From Fimbriimonas ginsengisoli Gsoil 348 (GTDB lineage Bacteria > Armatimonadota > Fimbriimonadia > Fimbriimonadales > Fimbriimonadaceae): a stretch of DNA of 64,000 nt. Shown piece by piece: positions 26,336 through 34,836 of the stretch. The stretch is from positions 186,001-250,000 of the forward strand of contig CAMCVK010000001.1 in NCBI GenBank assembly GCA_945881865.1. The letters are read 5' to 3'. Every line of letters begins with the position of its first letter. The first letter of the stretch is position 1. The position numbers were made by a program, and so were the translations under genes. Under the pieces are notes generated by a model. It was not told the DNA's origin. It made no database searches and worked only from the letters and a program-made list of their open reading frames with translations.

Positions 26336-27219
26336 GCAGTTTCGTCTCGCCGAATCATTGTGCCCGCGCCCTCATTCGTAAAGACCTCAATCAGAAGGCT
26401 GTCGGGGGCGTAACCACCGACCAAGTGGACCGACTTCACGCCCGCCGCAAGCGCGTTCTTTACCGCCGCAAGCTTGGGCCGCATGCCGCCGCTCACCGCA
26501 CCGGAGGCCACCATCTCTTCGGCCTCGCTCTCCCAAAGGAACGGAATAAGCGAGTTCGGCTGATGCGCGTCGCGCAGCAAACCCGGCACGCGCATCACGA
26601 ACATCAGCTTCTCGGCGTCGATCGCCCCGGCGACGTGTGCCGCCACGGTGTCCGCATTCGTGTTGAAAAGTTGGCCGCTTGCCGTTGCGGTAAGGGGCGC
26701 GATCACCGGAACGTAGCCGCCCGCAAGCAAGTGATAAATCAGCGCCGGATCGACTCGCTCGACATCGCCGACGAGACCAAAGTCGACCGTCTGAAGGCCG
26801 TCTTCGGTCTCAAGCGTCATCGGTGGCCGTTGGCTCGCCTCAATGAGGCCGGCATCAAGGCCAGAAATCCCCACCACCGGAAGCCCGACCTCACGCAAGA
26901 CGCTGAGAAAATCGAGGTGCGCGACGCCGCCCAAGGCCATCTTGACGACTTCAAGTCCCTCGGGAGTCGTCACGCGCCGCCCGGCGACCTTCGGGGTCTC
27001 GACATTCAGCCGTTCTGCAAGACCATCCACCGCCGTCCCGCCGCCGTGCACCAGCACGACGCGGATGCCGAGGTGCCACATCAGGGCGATCTGCTCGCCG
27101 ACGCTGCGGGTGGCTCCCGCCGAATCCAGAACTTCCCCGCCGAGCTTGACGACGAAGATCTTGTCGCGGAACTTACCGACGTACGGAGCGGCGGTGCGCA
27201 GTGCCGTCATGCCGTTCAT
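26332..27219 (-). CDS. argB: Acetylglutamate kinase
   Basis: 295 aa from ATG 27219, which overlaps the argF' stop (ATGA). Amino-acid-kinase fold: 'FVVKLGGEVL', 'VVLVHGGGTAVDGLAERL', 'NTNADTVAAHVAGAI' and 'GGMRPKLAAVKNAL'. Phosphorylates N-acetylglutamate. Not fused to an acetyltransferase domain, unlike the ArgB of Xanthomonas, so the acetylglutamate synthase must be elsewhere. The longer in-frame reading to 27450 is antisense-type shadow of argF'. Confidence 0.92.
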   Translation of the reverse strand: MNGMTALRTAAPYVGKFRDKIFVVKLGGEVLDSAGATRSVGEQIALMWHLGIRVVLVHGGGTAVDGLAERLNVETPKVAGRRVTTPEGLEVVKMALGGVAHLDFLSVLREVGLPVVGISGLDAGLIEASQRPPMTLETEDGLQTVDFGLVGDVERVDPALIYHLLAGGYVPVIAPLTATASGQLFNTNADTVAAHVAGAIDAEKLMFVMRVPGLLRDAHQPNSLIPFLWESEAEEMVASGAVSGGMRPKLAAVKNALAAGVKSVHLVGGYAPDSLLIEVFTNEGAGTMIRRDETA

Positions 27220-28196
27220 GCGCCACCTTTCAGTCGGTCCAGGATCACGCGCTGTACGTGGAAACGGTTCTCGGCTTCGTCGATCACGTGCGAACGTGGG
27301 CCATCCAGCACGGTTTCCGAAACCTCCAGGTTCCGGCGAACGGGCAGGCAGTGGCAGAAGATAGCGTCGCGGTGCATCATGTCGAAATCCGAATCTCGGG
27401 TCATCCAGTCTTCGAGACGCACTTCGGCGGTTCCGTCGGTGGGTCCCCACGCCTTGGCGTAAAGAACTTTGCTTCCGGCGGCAGCTTCGGCACGATCTCG
27501 TAGAACGGACACTTTACCGCCCGTTGCGCGGGCGTATTCGTGTGCCTGCTCGAGGACGCTCGGCGCAAGGTCAAACCCCTCCGGATGAACCACCCGAACG
27601 TCGCACCCGCTGGCCGCCGCGGAAAGCAAGAACGAGTTGGGAACCGCGCGCGGTAACCGCTTGATGTGCGGCGCCCAGGTGAGGGTGACCGGCAAATTCT
27701 GCAGGTCGCCAAAATTCTCCCGCACCGTCAACATATCGGCAAGCCCCTGGCAGGGATGCTCCCTCGCGCTTTCCATGCTGATGACGGGCACGCCGGCGAA
27801 ACGCCGAAAGGCGTTGATGACGCTGTCGGCATCATCCGCATCGAGCCCACCGCCATCCGAGAACGCCCGGACGGCCAGGAAATCGGTGTAGCGGCCGAGC
27901 ACCGGAACCGCTTCGCGCAGGTGTTCGGTCAGGTCGCCGTCCATGACCACGCCGTCGCGACTTTCGAGCCGCCAAACTCCGTTGCCGACTTCGAGCACGA
28001 TGGCGTTTCCGCCGCCACGAATCATCGCTGCTTCAAAACTGGTCCGAGTTCGCAGGCTCGGGTTGAAGAAAACCATGCCCAGGATGCGTCCGGCGAGGTG
28101 ATGCCCGGGAGCGTTCGCCTTCCAGGCGACGGCCTGATCCAGGACTTCTTGAACGCCTTCGGGGCCAAGATCTGCAATGTGAGTGAAATGCTTCAT
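27216..28196 (-). CDS. argF': N-acetylornithine carbamoyltransferase (AOTC type)
   Basis: 326 aa. Carbamoylates N-acetylornithine to N-acetylcitrulline. The carbamoyl-phosphate motif reads 'FFNPSLRTRTSFE' instead of the STRTR of ordinary OTC. It is followed by a W-x-x-E-x3-G-x-VMDG stretch, 'HPCQGLADM', 'LTWAPHIKRLPRAVPNSF', 'YAKAWG', 'FCHCLPVRRN' and 'IDEAENRFHVQR'. These match the Xanthomonas-type acetylornithine enzyme rather than OTC. The Glu in W-x-x-E lines up by eye with Glu92, which in the literature distinguishes acetyl- from succinyl-ornithine specificity (recalled, not checked). Coupled by ATGA overlaps to both neighbours. Confidence 0.88.
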   Translation of the reverse strand: MKHFTHIADLGPEGVQEVLDQAVAWKANAPGHHLAGRILGMVFFNPSLRTRTSFEAAMIRGGGNAIVLEVGNGVWRLESRDGVVMDGDLTEHLREAVPVLGRYTDFLAVRAFSDGGGLDADDADSVINAFRRFAGVPVISMESAREHPCQGLADMLTVRENFGDLQNLPVTLTWAPHIKRLPRAVPNSFLLSAAASGCDVRVVHPEGFDLAPSVLEQAHEYARATGGKVSVLRDRAEAAAGSKVLYAKAWGPTDGTAEVRLEDWMTRDSDFDMMHRDAIFCHCLPVRRNLEVSETVLDGPRSHVIDEAENRFHVQRVILDRLKGGA

Positions 28197-29356
28197 GCAG
28201 CCAACTCCGCCGAAAATGCGCTGACGCTCGCCAGGAACTCAGCGATGCCTTCGTCCGAAAGCGTGAGCGGCGGCAGCAAGCGGAGCACCTCGGGATTGTG
28301 TGACCCGCCAACCAAGATACGGTTATCGAGCAGCCGCTTCTTGAGCGCGGCCGCGTATTCTCCAACATGGAGCCCTAGGAGCAGACCGGCCCCGCTGACG
28401 CTCGTCACCACGCTTCCCGCTAATCCGAGCCTGATCTTTTCCTCCGCAGCGTTGGCGCGTGCGGAAAGCTGCTCGGCCACTAAAACCTCAAGCGTCGCCA
28501 AAAGCGCGGCGCAGGCAATAGGTCCGCCACCGAACGTCGAACCCAAATCACCCGGCTTGATTCCGGTGGCAAGCGCTTCGTTAAGGATCACCGCGCCCAT
28601 CGGCACGCCGGAAGCGATGCCCTTGGCGACGGTCGTGATGTCAGGATCGACGTCGAAGTACCCGCTGGCGAAAGGTGTTCCCAGCCGGCCGAATCCGGTT
28701 TGGATCTCGTCGAAAATCAGCACCGTCCCGCTCGCATCGCACTTACGGCGCAGAGCCTGTAGAAACGGTTTCGAAGCCATCACGATGCCGGCCATCGACT
28801 GCACCGGCTCCAAGATCACGGCGGCAGCGTCCGAAAAATCCGCCGCGTCCAGGGCCGCCAAATCGTTCCACGGCAGCATCTCTGCCGGGGCCAAGAGGTC
28901 TTCGTATCCCGCCCGAATCTTCGGATCGTCGGTGACCGAAAGACCGAGAATTGAGCGACCGTGCCAGCCGCCGGTGAAGCTAACGAATCGCTTTCGCCCG
29001 GTGGCCTTTCGAGCGATCTTCAGGGCGTTTTCGTTCGCCTCGGCTCCGGAATTCACAAAGAACACGCTCGTCGCCTTTCGTCCGGCAAACCGAACCAGGG
29101 CCTCGGCGGCACGCTCGCGAATGTCGAGCCGCCCAGCTGTCGAATAAAAAATTATGCTTGAAGCCTGGGTCTGAATCGCCGCGACGACCGTCGGGTGACA
29201 ATGCCCCGTTACGCAAACGCAGTGGCCACCGTAAAGGTCCAAGTAGGCATTTCCGTCGGTGTCCCAGATCCGCTCGCCCTTCCCGGATGCAATCGTAAAG
29301 GGGAACGGGGGGTAGGTTGGGAGGAGGGCGGGAAACGGCATCGAGCTGTACGGCAA
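28193..29356 (-). CDS. argD: Acetylornithine aminotransferase
   Basis: 387 aa, first gene of the operon. Class III PLP enzyme: 'YLDLYGGHCVCVTGHCHP', 'FVNSGAEANENALKIAR', 'FTGGWHGRSILGLS', 'LIFDEIQTGFGRLG', and the PLP Lys245 in 'TTVAKGIASG'. Transfers an amino group from glutamate to N-acetylglutamate semialdehyde. The start is ATG 29356 or ATG 29341, five codons later. The 122-bp gap to the divergent FHA gene must hold the operon promoter, which I could not define. Confidence 0.92.
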   Translation of the reverse strand: MPYSSMPFPALLPTYPPFPFTIASGKGERIWDTDGNAYLDLYGGHCVCVTGHCHPTVVAAIQTQASSIIFYSTAGRLDIRERAAEALVRFAGRKATSVFFVNSGAEANENALKIARKATGRKRFVSFTGGWHGRSILGLSVTDDPKIRAGYEDLLAPAEMLPWNDLAALDAADFSDAAAVILEPVQSMAGIVMASKPFLQALRRKCDASGTVLIFDEIQTGFGRLGTPFASGYFDVDPDITTVAKGIASGVPMGAVILNEALATGIKPGDLGSTFGGGPIACAALLATLEVLVAEQLSARANAAEEKIRLGLAGSVVTSVSGAGLLLGLHVGEYAAALKKRLLDNRILVGGSHNPEVLRLLPPLTLSDEGIAEFLASVSAFSAELAA

Positions 29357-29478
29357 CCGGCCGTAAGGTGAATTTACCTGCCCTTCGAAAGTGACATCAA
29401 AATCGTCGCGGAAGTTTGACGATGGCGGAGCGCGATCTTGGCGTTTGCCATGTAAAATCGGGGCTGGTTCGCTGACCT

Positions 29479-30051
29479 ATGAGAAACCCTTTGCTCAACC
29501 CAAGAAATCGAGAAACTGTCCTCCATAAGTTTGCAACCGTGGCCGCGGTCGCGAGTTTTGCCGCCATTGCGTCCGCCCAGGATCCCGCCGCCGACGGCTC
29601 GGACAGCATGCTTCCGATCATCATCGGGATTGCGGTTGTGCTCCTCGTCGGTGCGGTCGGATTCTTCGTTATGCGACAGCAGCGCGCGGCGGCGCGGGCT
29701 CCCCGACCCGAATTCGTTGACGAACTCACCGAGATCCGAGTTATGAAGCATCGGCTGGTGCCGATGGCCCGCGGCGTGAAGTCCGGACAAGATTTTCCGG
29801 TTCTCAAGCTTGTGACGATTGGCAAAGATCCGACGGCGACGATCAAAGTTTACGGAAACGACATTAGCGGCATTCATGCAGAAATCCTCCCGCACGACAC
29901 CGGCGCCGTCATCACGGATCGCGGTGGCTACGCCGGCACGGTGGTGAATGGCGAAAAGATTGTCTCGGGACGCCCCCACGAATTGAAAGACAAGGATATG
30001 ATTCAGGTTGGGGAATCCCAATATCAGTTCCGAACGACCGACGGCGACTAG
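29479..30051 (+). CDS. Membrane-anchored FHA-domain protein
   Basis: 190 aa. An N-terminal signal-like segment ends at 'AIASAQ', a transmembrane helix follows at about 44-64 ('MLPIIIGIAVVLLVGAVGFF'), and then a cytoplasmic FHA domain from about 105 to 185 ('TIGKDPTATIKVYG', 'ISGIHAEIL', 'GTVVNGEKI'). FHA domains bind phosphothreonine. It lies just ahead of a PP2C phosphatase and a Ser/Thr kinase, so it is a likely reader of that kinase's phosphorylation. Confidence 0.85.
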   Translation: MRNPLLNPRNRETVLHKFATVAAVASFAAIASAQDPAADGSDSMLPIIIGIAVVLLVGAVGFFVMRQQRAAARAPRPEFVDELTEIRVMKHRLVPMARGVKSGQDFPVLKLVTIGKDPTATIKVYGNDISGIHAEILPHDTGAVITDRGGYAGTVVNGEKIVSGRPHELKDKDMIQVGESQYQFRTTDGD

Positions 30052-30073
30052 TCACTAGGTCACGAGACGAAAC

Positions 30074-30880
30074 ATGGACATCGCAGGCCTAACCCATATC
30101 GGCAAGGTTCGTCAAGAAAATCAAGACGGCTATCTTGCGCAGAAAATTCAGCCAGACGGGCTGGCCGCTCTGCCGTGCATCGCGGTTGCCGACGGCATGG
30201 GCGGCCACGCATTGGGACACCAGGCCAGCGAAACCGCCCTGCGAATCCTGCAGGAATCCATCGAGAAAAACCCGGATCGGCTGCCTTTTGGTGCCGAACT
30301 CGCCCGCAAGGTGCTGCTGTCTGCGCACGACGCCGTCCGAGAATTGGGGCAGAAGGATGAGCGCGTGGGAACAACCCTCACCTTTGCCTTCATCCGGGGA
30401 AAGCACGTCATCTACGGCCACATCGGCGACTCGCGGGTCTATCTGTATCGCGCCGGAATCTTGACGCAGCTGACGACCGACCAAACGTGGGACGTGTACT
30501 CGAAGAAGCACGGGCTCCAGAACGAGCATGGTCGCGCCCTACAGCAAGCGATCGGCGTCGGCGACACGTTGGAACCGGAAACCGGTGAGATCATGCTTGG
30601 GGCAAACGACCTATTGATGGTCTGTACCGACGGTCTCACAAAAATGATGACGGATGCGGAGATTGCCGGCGAAGTGAAGCGTGCCAAAACGGCCCAGGCG
30701 GCATGCGACCGCTTGTTGAGTTTTGCCCTGGATCGCGGCGGAAAAGATAATGTCGCCATTAGCGTTCTGCGCGCCGCCGAGCCGCCCGTTGTTGGCGCAA
30801 AAAGCCCGCGAATGTGGGCTCTGGTTGCCGCCATCACGCTTGTCATATTGGCCGTTGGAGTGGTCTACTTGAACTCGTAG
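30074..30880 (+). CDS. PP2C-family Ser/Thr phosphatase with C-terminal membrane anchor
   Basis: 268 aa. Metal-binding motifs of PP2C phosphatases: 'ENQDGY' (residues 15-20), 'VADGMGGH' (Asp40), 'GHIGDSRVYLYR', 'CTDGLTKMM' and 'GGKDNVAISVL'. One transmembrane helix near 246-265 tethers it to the membrane. Starts 22 nt after the FHA gene and ends 8 nt before the kinase gene. Expected to reverse phosphorylation by that kinase (the PrpC/PknB or Stp/Stk pairing). Confidence 0.93.
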   Translation: MDIAGLTHIGKVRQENQDGYLAQKIQPDGLAALPCIAVADGMGGHALGHQASETALRILQESIEKNPDRLPFGAELARKVLLSAHDAVRELGQKDERVGTTLTFAFIRGKHVIYGHIGDSRVYLYRAGILTQLTTDQTWDVYSKKHGLQNEHGRALQQAIGVGDTLEPETGEIMLGANDLLMVCTDGLTKMMTDAEIAGEVKRAKTAQAACDRLLSFALDRGGKDNVAISVLRAAEPPVVGAKSPRMWALVAAITLVILAVGVVYLNS

Positions 30881-30888
30881 GCCGACCG

Positions 30889-32769
30889 ATGTCAGATCCT
30901 AATTCCCCCGAATACGCCTACGACCCAATGGCGAGCGGCACCTCCAAGCGATGGGGCAGCCGTGGCGAAACCAAGTCCGGCGCGCCGGAAATTCCCGGTT
31001 ACGACCTCCGAGATAACATTGGCTCCGGCGGAATGGGTTCCGTTTGGACGGCGATTTACAAGCCGCTGAACCAAGCGCGTGCCGTCAAGATTCTAGACAA
31101 AGCCTTGGCCCGAGACGAATCCTTCCGGGAGCGATTCTCCGAAGAAGCCAAGGCGATGGGTCGCCTGGAGCACCCAAACATCGTCAAGGTGTACGACGCG
31201 AACGCCGAGTTCGATCCGCCGTACATCGCTATGGAGTGGATCGAAGGCAAAACCTTCACGCAGATCCTCAACTCGCGCTCGCTACCGCACTCCGAGGCGG
31301 TTGGCTACTTTGAGCAGCTGGCTGCCGCCCTCGACTACGCGCACGGTCAAGGATTCATCCACCGTGACATCAAGCCCGCAAACGTTCTGATCACGCCGAA
31401 TGGTCGCGCCTACCTGATCGACTTTGGGATCGCCTCGTGGCTCGGCGCCGACTCCCAAGGCAACACGACGCTTACCGGCACTACCAGCTATTTGGCGCCC
31501 GAGCTCATCCAGGGCCGACTGCCGAGCTTCTCGAGCGATATCTGGGCGTTTTCCGTGATGGTCTTCCGAATCATTTCGGGCGGCATGCCGTTCGAAGGCG
31601 GAACGCCGGACCAGATCCTCAAAAAGATCATTGCCGAGAGCCCAGCGGACCCCAAGGTGATGTCGCCTCGGCTCAAAGCATTTTTGCTAAAGCTGCTTCA
31701 GAAAGATCCATCGCTGCGCTACAAGTCGGCGCGAGCGCTGGTAGCTGACCTAAAGATTGCGATTGATCCGTTAACCGTGATTGGCGGAGCCAAGGGCCTT
31801 GGGATTGGCGCCGGAGTTGTTCTCGGGGCCGTGGTCCTTGGCATCGCGTTTAAGGGCGGCGGCGGCGCGCCCGCTCCAAAGGCAGACGCACCAAAGGGAA
31901 CGGTGGCATCGCAGCCCGCGAAACCAACTTCCGGTTCAAACTCCAAGCCAGCCCAGATGGTGCCCAGCGGAACCAAACCAGCCCCAGGCGGGCCATCGTC
32001 GAAGGCCGTCGTCGCCGCGTTGAACGAGTTCAAGGGCGTGTGGTACGCCGATCTTGGAACCGCATTTGCGGAGGTGAGTATCGAGCCGACCTCCGGACGC
32101 GGCGTCTCGGCTACCTGGCGGGTTCGCGACTCGAAGGGTGCGGTCGATCTTGCGCTCGTTGGCGAACTTGCCGAAGACCTGCAAGCGGTCGCGGTCAAAG
32201 ACAATTCCGCCCAGACGACTCTGGGAGATTTCTCGGGCAAGATCAACGGCGAAAAAACCCGTATCCTCGGCGCTACCGCGAAGTTCGATAGCGTGCGCTT
32301 GGTCCGGGTCGACGACATCCCGATGTCGCCCTACCAAAGCACCGCCGACTTCTTCTCGATCATGATTCCGACGAGCTGGACTACCTCGACCGAAACCGAC
32401 GCCGGCGGCGGACGCACGACAGCGTTTTCGCCCATCGGCGATCCCAACATTCAGCTGCGCATCACGGTTCGGCCGGACGACGGCTCGGTGCCGCTGCTTA
32501 CCCAGCTCGAAAAGAAGGACGGCGAGCTGCAGACGACCGGTACCTACACGCGGCTAAACGTCCAGGGCGACACGACGGTGGCCGGGCGACGCGGCGCCGC
32601 TCTTCAGTACCGCCTGAAGACCGATGCCGGGTTCACCCAAGCCGAAACGTTCCTGTTCCAGAAGGGCAATCAGGTCTACGCCGTCGAGAGCTACTATCCC
32701 GGCCAAGCCGAGGCCGTCTGGGCGCCGGTCTTTAAGCGCGTGGTTTCGAACCTACGCTTCGTGGACTAA
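30889..32769 (+). CDS. Ser/Thr protein kinase with transmembrane segment and extracytoplasmic domain
   Basis: 626 aa from ATG 30889. PknB-type kinase: Gly loop 'GSGGMGSVW' at about 45-53, Lys67, 'HRDIKPAN' with catalytic Asp160, 'DFGIASW', 'APE'. A transmembrane helix lies at about 304-322, then a Pro/Ala/Lys-rich linker. The outer region has two parts: a small beta domain (about 375-480) and a DcrB/PsbP-like domain with 'FFSIMIPTSWTTS' and 'TFLFQKGNQVYAVESYYP'. It carries no PASTA repeats, so it senses something other than muropeptide by the usual route. Its end overlaps the convergent Gfo/Idh gene by 18 nt. Confidence 0.9.
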   Translation: MSDPNSPEYAYDPMASGTSKRWGSRGETKSGAPEIPGYDLRDNIGSGGMGSVWTAIYKPLNQARAVKILDKALARDESFRERFSEEAKAMGRLEHPNIVKVYDANAEFDPPYIAMEWIEGKTFTQILNSRSLPHSEAVGYFEQLAAALDYAHGQGFIHRDIKPANVLITPNGRAYLIDFGIASWLGADSQGNTTLTGTTSYLAPELIQGRLPSFSSDIWAFSVMVFRIISGGMPFEGGTPDQILKKIIAESPADPKVMSPRLKAFLLKLLQKDPSLRYKSARALVADLKIAIDPLTVIGGAKGLGIGAGVVLGAVVLGIAFKGGGGAPAPKADAPKGTVASQPAKPTSGSNSKPAQMVPSGTKPAPGGPSSKAVVAALNEFKGVWYADLGTAFAEVSIEPTSGRGVSATWRVRDSKGAVDLALVGELAEDLQAVAVKDNSAQTTLGDFSGKINGEKTRILGATAKFDSVRLVRVDDIPMSPYQSTADFFSIMIPTSWTTSTETDAGGGRTTAFSPIGDPNIQLRITVRPDDGSVPLLTQLEKKDGELQTTGTYTRLNVQGDTTVAGRRGAALQYRLKTDAGFTQAETFLFQKGNQVYAVESYYPGQAEAVWAPVFKRVVSNLRFVD

Positions 32770-33912
32770 GCCCTCGTGGACTAAGCCCGGAACTTCGACC
32801 GGAATCGAGCCGTTTCGCAGCGAATGCGTCGCGCAGACTCCGGCGGCCACGCACATTCGTGCGTCGAGCGGCGTCGTGCTGGGCTCGGCCTCTCCCGAAA
32901 GGTAGCGGAAGAACTCTTCCAGGATGTTGCCATCGGCACCGCCGTGGGCGGCGCCGAGCGCCGGGTCAATATCTGGCACCGTGAACTCGATGTCGGCCCG
33001 CTCGCGGTAGCCGCTCTGGCCGGAATTCCAAACGCGAACAACCGCGTTCCCGGGAATATCGCCAAAGTTCTCGATGCGGCCGTGCGAGCCGATAACGGTG
33101 TAGTTTCGCCAGGCATCCGGCGCAAAGTGGCACTGCTGGTACGCGGCGAGCACGCCGTTATCCAGCTCCATCTGCATCATCGAGATGTCTTCGATATCCA
33201 CCACCGAGTGCAGCGGTGCCAGCGACGTCGGCGGCCAGACGCCGGTGAACCGAACCGTGTGCGATTCGCCCGGCTGACGACGCGCTTGAATGTCGCCATA
33301 AACCGCAAGCTTGCCCATGGCCGTAACCCGCTTCGAGTAGCCATCGCAAAGCCAGTGCAGAACGTCGATGTCGTGGGCTCCCTTTTGCAGCAGCAAGCCG
33401 GTCGTCTTGGTTCGGTCGGCGTGCCAATCCTGGAAGTAGGCCTCGCCGCCGTAGCTCACGAACTGCCGGCACCAGGCCGTCTTCACGTCGCCGATGTACC
33501 CCGCCTCAATCCACTCCTTCATCTTGCGGATCACCGGAAAATGCCGCATGTTATGGCCCAGGTATAGCTTGGTGCCGGTGCGCTCGGCGGTCGCCATAAT
33601 CCGGTCGCACCCTTCGATCGTGATCGCCATCGGCTTTTCGAGATAGACCGGAACGCCGGCCTCCAGGCAAGCGACCGCATGCTCCTCGTGCAGAAAGTCA
33701 GGTGAAAGCACGAAAATGGCGTCCAGCCCGAGACCGAACAGATCGCGGAAGTCATCGACGTTTGCCACGTCGCGGCTGATCTCGTCGCGAAAACGCACGT
33801 GCGCGTCGCCGTCCGTGTCCGCCAAAGCCACAACCTGCCGACCCTTCTCTGGCGCGTGGGCCAGTTTTGCAATCGACCGTCGCAAGCCCCAGCCGATAAC
33901 CCCAAATTTCAT
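32752..33912 (-). CDS. Gfo/Idh/MocA-family oxidoreductase
   Basis: 386 aa from ATG 33912, which shares bases with the nucleoside hydrolase stop (TGATG). NAD(P)-binding N-terminus 'FGVIGWGLRRSIAKLAH', then 'VYLEKPMAI' (Lys of the EKP motif) and 'LLLQKGAHDIDVLHWL', the substrate-binding His/Asp region. Substrates of this family are sugars, inositols or their derivatives. The last residues read 'GLVHEGLVHEA' because of a 15-bp tandem duplication at the gene end. Likely one transcription unit with the nucleoside hydrolase. Confidence 0.88.
   Translation of the reverse strand: MKFGVIGWGLRRSIAKLAHAPEKGRQVVALADTDGDAHVRFRDEISRDVANVDDFRDLFGLGLDAIFVLSPDFLHEEHAVACLEAGVPVYLEKPMAITIEGCDRIMATAERTGTKLYLGHNMRHFPVIRKMKEWIEAGYIGDVKTAWCRQFVSYGGEAYFQDWHADRTKTTGLLLQKGAHDIDVLHWLCDGYSKRVTAMGKLAVYGDIQARRQPGESHTVRFTGVWPPTSLAPLHSVVDIEDISMMQMELDNGVLAAYQQCHFAPDAWRNYTVIGSHGRIENFGDIPGNAVVRVWNSGQSGYRERADIEFTVPDIDPALGAAHGGADGNILEEFFRYLSGEAEPSTTPLDARMCVAAGVCATHSLRNGSIPVEVPGLVHEGLVHEA
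32759..32788. repeat. 15-bp perfect tandem duplication at two convergent gene ends
   Basis: The unit TCGTGGACTAAGCCC occurs at 32759-32773 and again at 32774-32788. The first copy contains the kinase stop codon; both copies are read in the C-terminus of the minus-strand oxidoreductase as a repeated GLVHE. Confidence 0.9.
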
Positions 33913-34799
33913 CACGGGTTAGTTTGACAGACCGCGAAGTACTCCGCAAAGAACGCCTCGACGTCCACCGAGACAGCAATCTTGTGCGGTCCGGCAGGGT
34001 CGGGAACAAAGTTGAGGTGGCCGGACCGAGCGAACTCGTCAACGTCGGGCACGCCGGTGACGTAGCCGGTTTCAAACGTGCACAACTCAGGCCGAAAGAT
34101 GACCGCCGCGGCAAGCGGGTCGTGAAAGATGACACTGCCGGAGTGCGCCAGCCACTTTTCGGCCATCGGAAGCAGTCTCTGCAGGGGACCCTGCCCGAAC
34201 TGCGCCAGAAACGCCTCCCGTTCCAGCGTGCACTGCAGCGTGACGTCGAGGCCGATGACGAGGTGATTCACGCTACGGCGCATCACCGCCATCGTGGCTG
34301 CCGGATCGACGGCTGTGTTCCACTCGTTTGCGTAACCGCGGCGGAACGAGCCGACCATCGACACCATTCCGCGCAGCAGCGAAGGAATCTCGGGGTCCAG
34401 CAGCAGCAGGGCCGCGATGTTCGTCATCGGCCCAATCGTGAGCAGGATGATCTCGCCTGGGCGGGCGCGAATCTGCTCGCGCAGGAAATCCACCGCTCGG
34501 TTCGGCTCGTAGTCTTGCCGGTACTGCCGGTCCGCAATCGCCGCGTAGTGCGGCACGTTCGGTTGGCCGACTCCAAACGCGAGGACCTCGGAGATTCCGG
34601 CGACCACTGGCACATTAGGCAGACCGAAATCGCGGGCCGTAACTTCGGCAATCGCCGCGCGCTGAACCACATCTCCTGAGACGGTGGTGATTCCGAGCAG
34701 CTCGCAATGTGGATTCGAGGCCAAGTAGGCAATCGCAAGCGCGTCGTCGATGTCACTGCCCGGGTCGGTGTCGAGAAGGATGGGTATTCGGTCGGTCAT
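33912..34799 (-). CDS. Inosine-uridine preferring nucleoside hydrolase family protein
   Basis: 295 aa. The Ca-binding N-terminal signature is 'ILLDTDPGSDIDDALAI'. 'TIGPMTNIAALL', 'NEWNTAVDPAA' and 'FHDPLAAAV' complete the active site. Cleaves the N-glycosidic bond of ribonucleosides, in salvage. Paired with the following Gfo/Idh gene. Divergent from the small membrane-protein gene at 34837. Confidence 0.92.
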   Translation of the reverse strand: MTDRIPILLDTDPGSDIDDALAIAYLASNPHCELLGITTVSGDVVQRAAIAEVTARDFGLPNVPVVAGISEVLAFGVGQPNVPHYAAIADRQYRQDYEPNRAVDFLREQIRARPGEIILLTIGPMTNIAALLLLDPEIPSLLRGMVSMVGSFRRGYANEWNTAVDPAATMAVMRRSVNHLVIGLDVTLQCTLEREAFLAQFGQGPLQRLLPMAEKWLAHSGSVIFHDPLAAAVIFRPELCTFETGYVTGVPDVDEFARSGHLNFVPDPAGPHKIAVSVDVEAFFAEYFAVCQTNP

Positions 34800-34836
34800 C
34801 TTCGTTGCGCCTCGCGTATTCAGGGGTATACCGCCG

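Noticed and set aside
27666-29147. 493-codon plus-strand open frame opposite argF' and argD
   Set aside because: It is antisense to two clearly recognised genes, has low-complexity Ser/Arg/Ala content and no motif; a by-product of GC-rich codon use.
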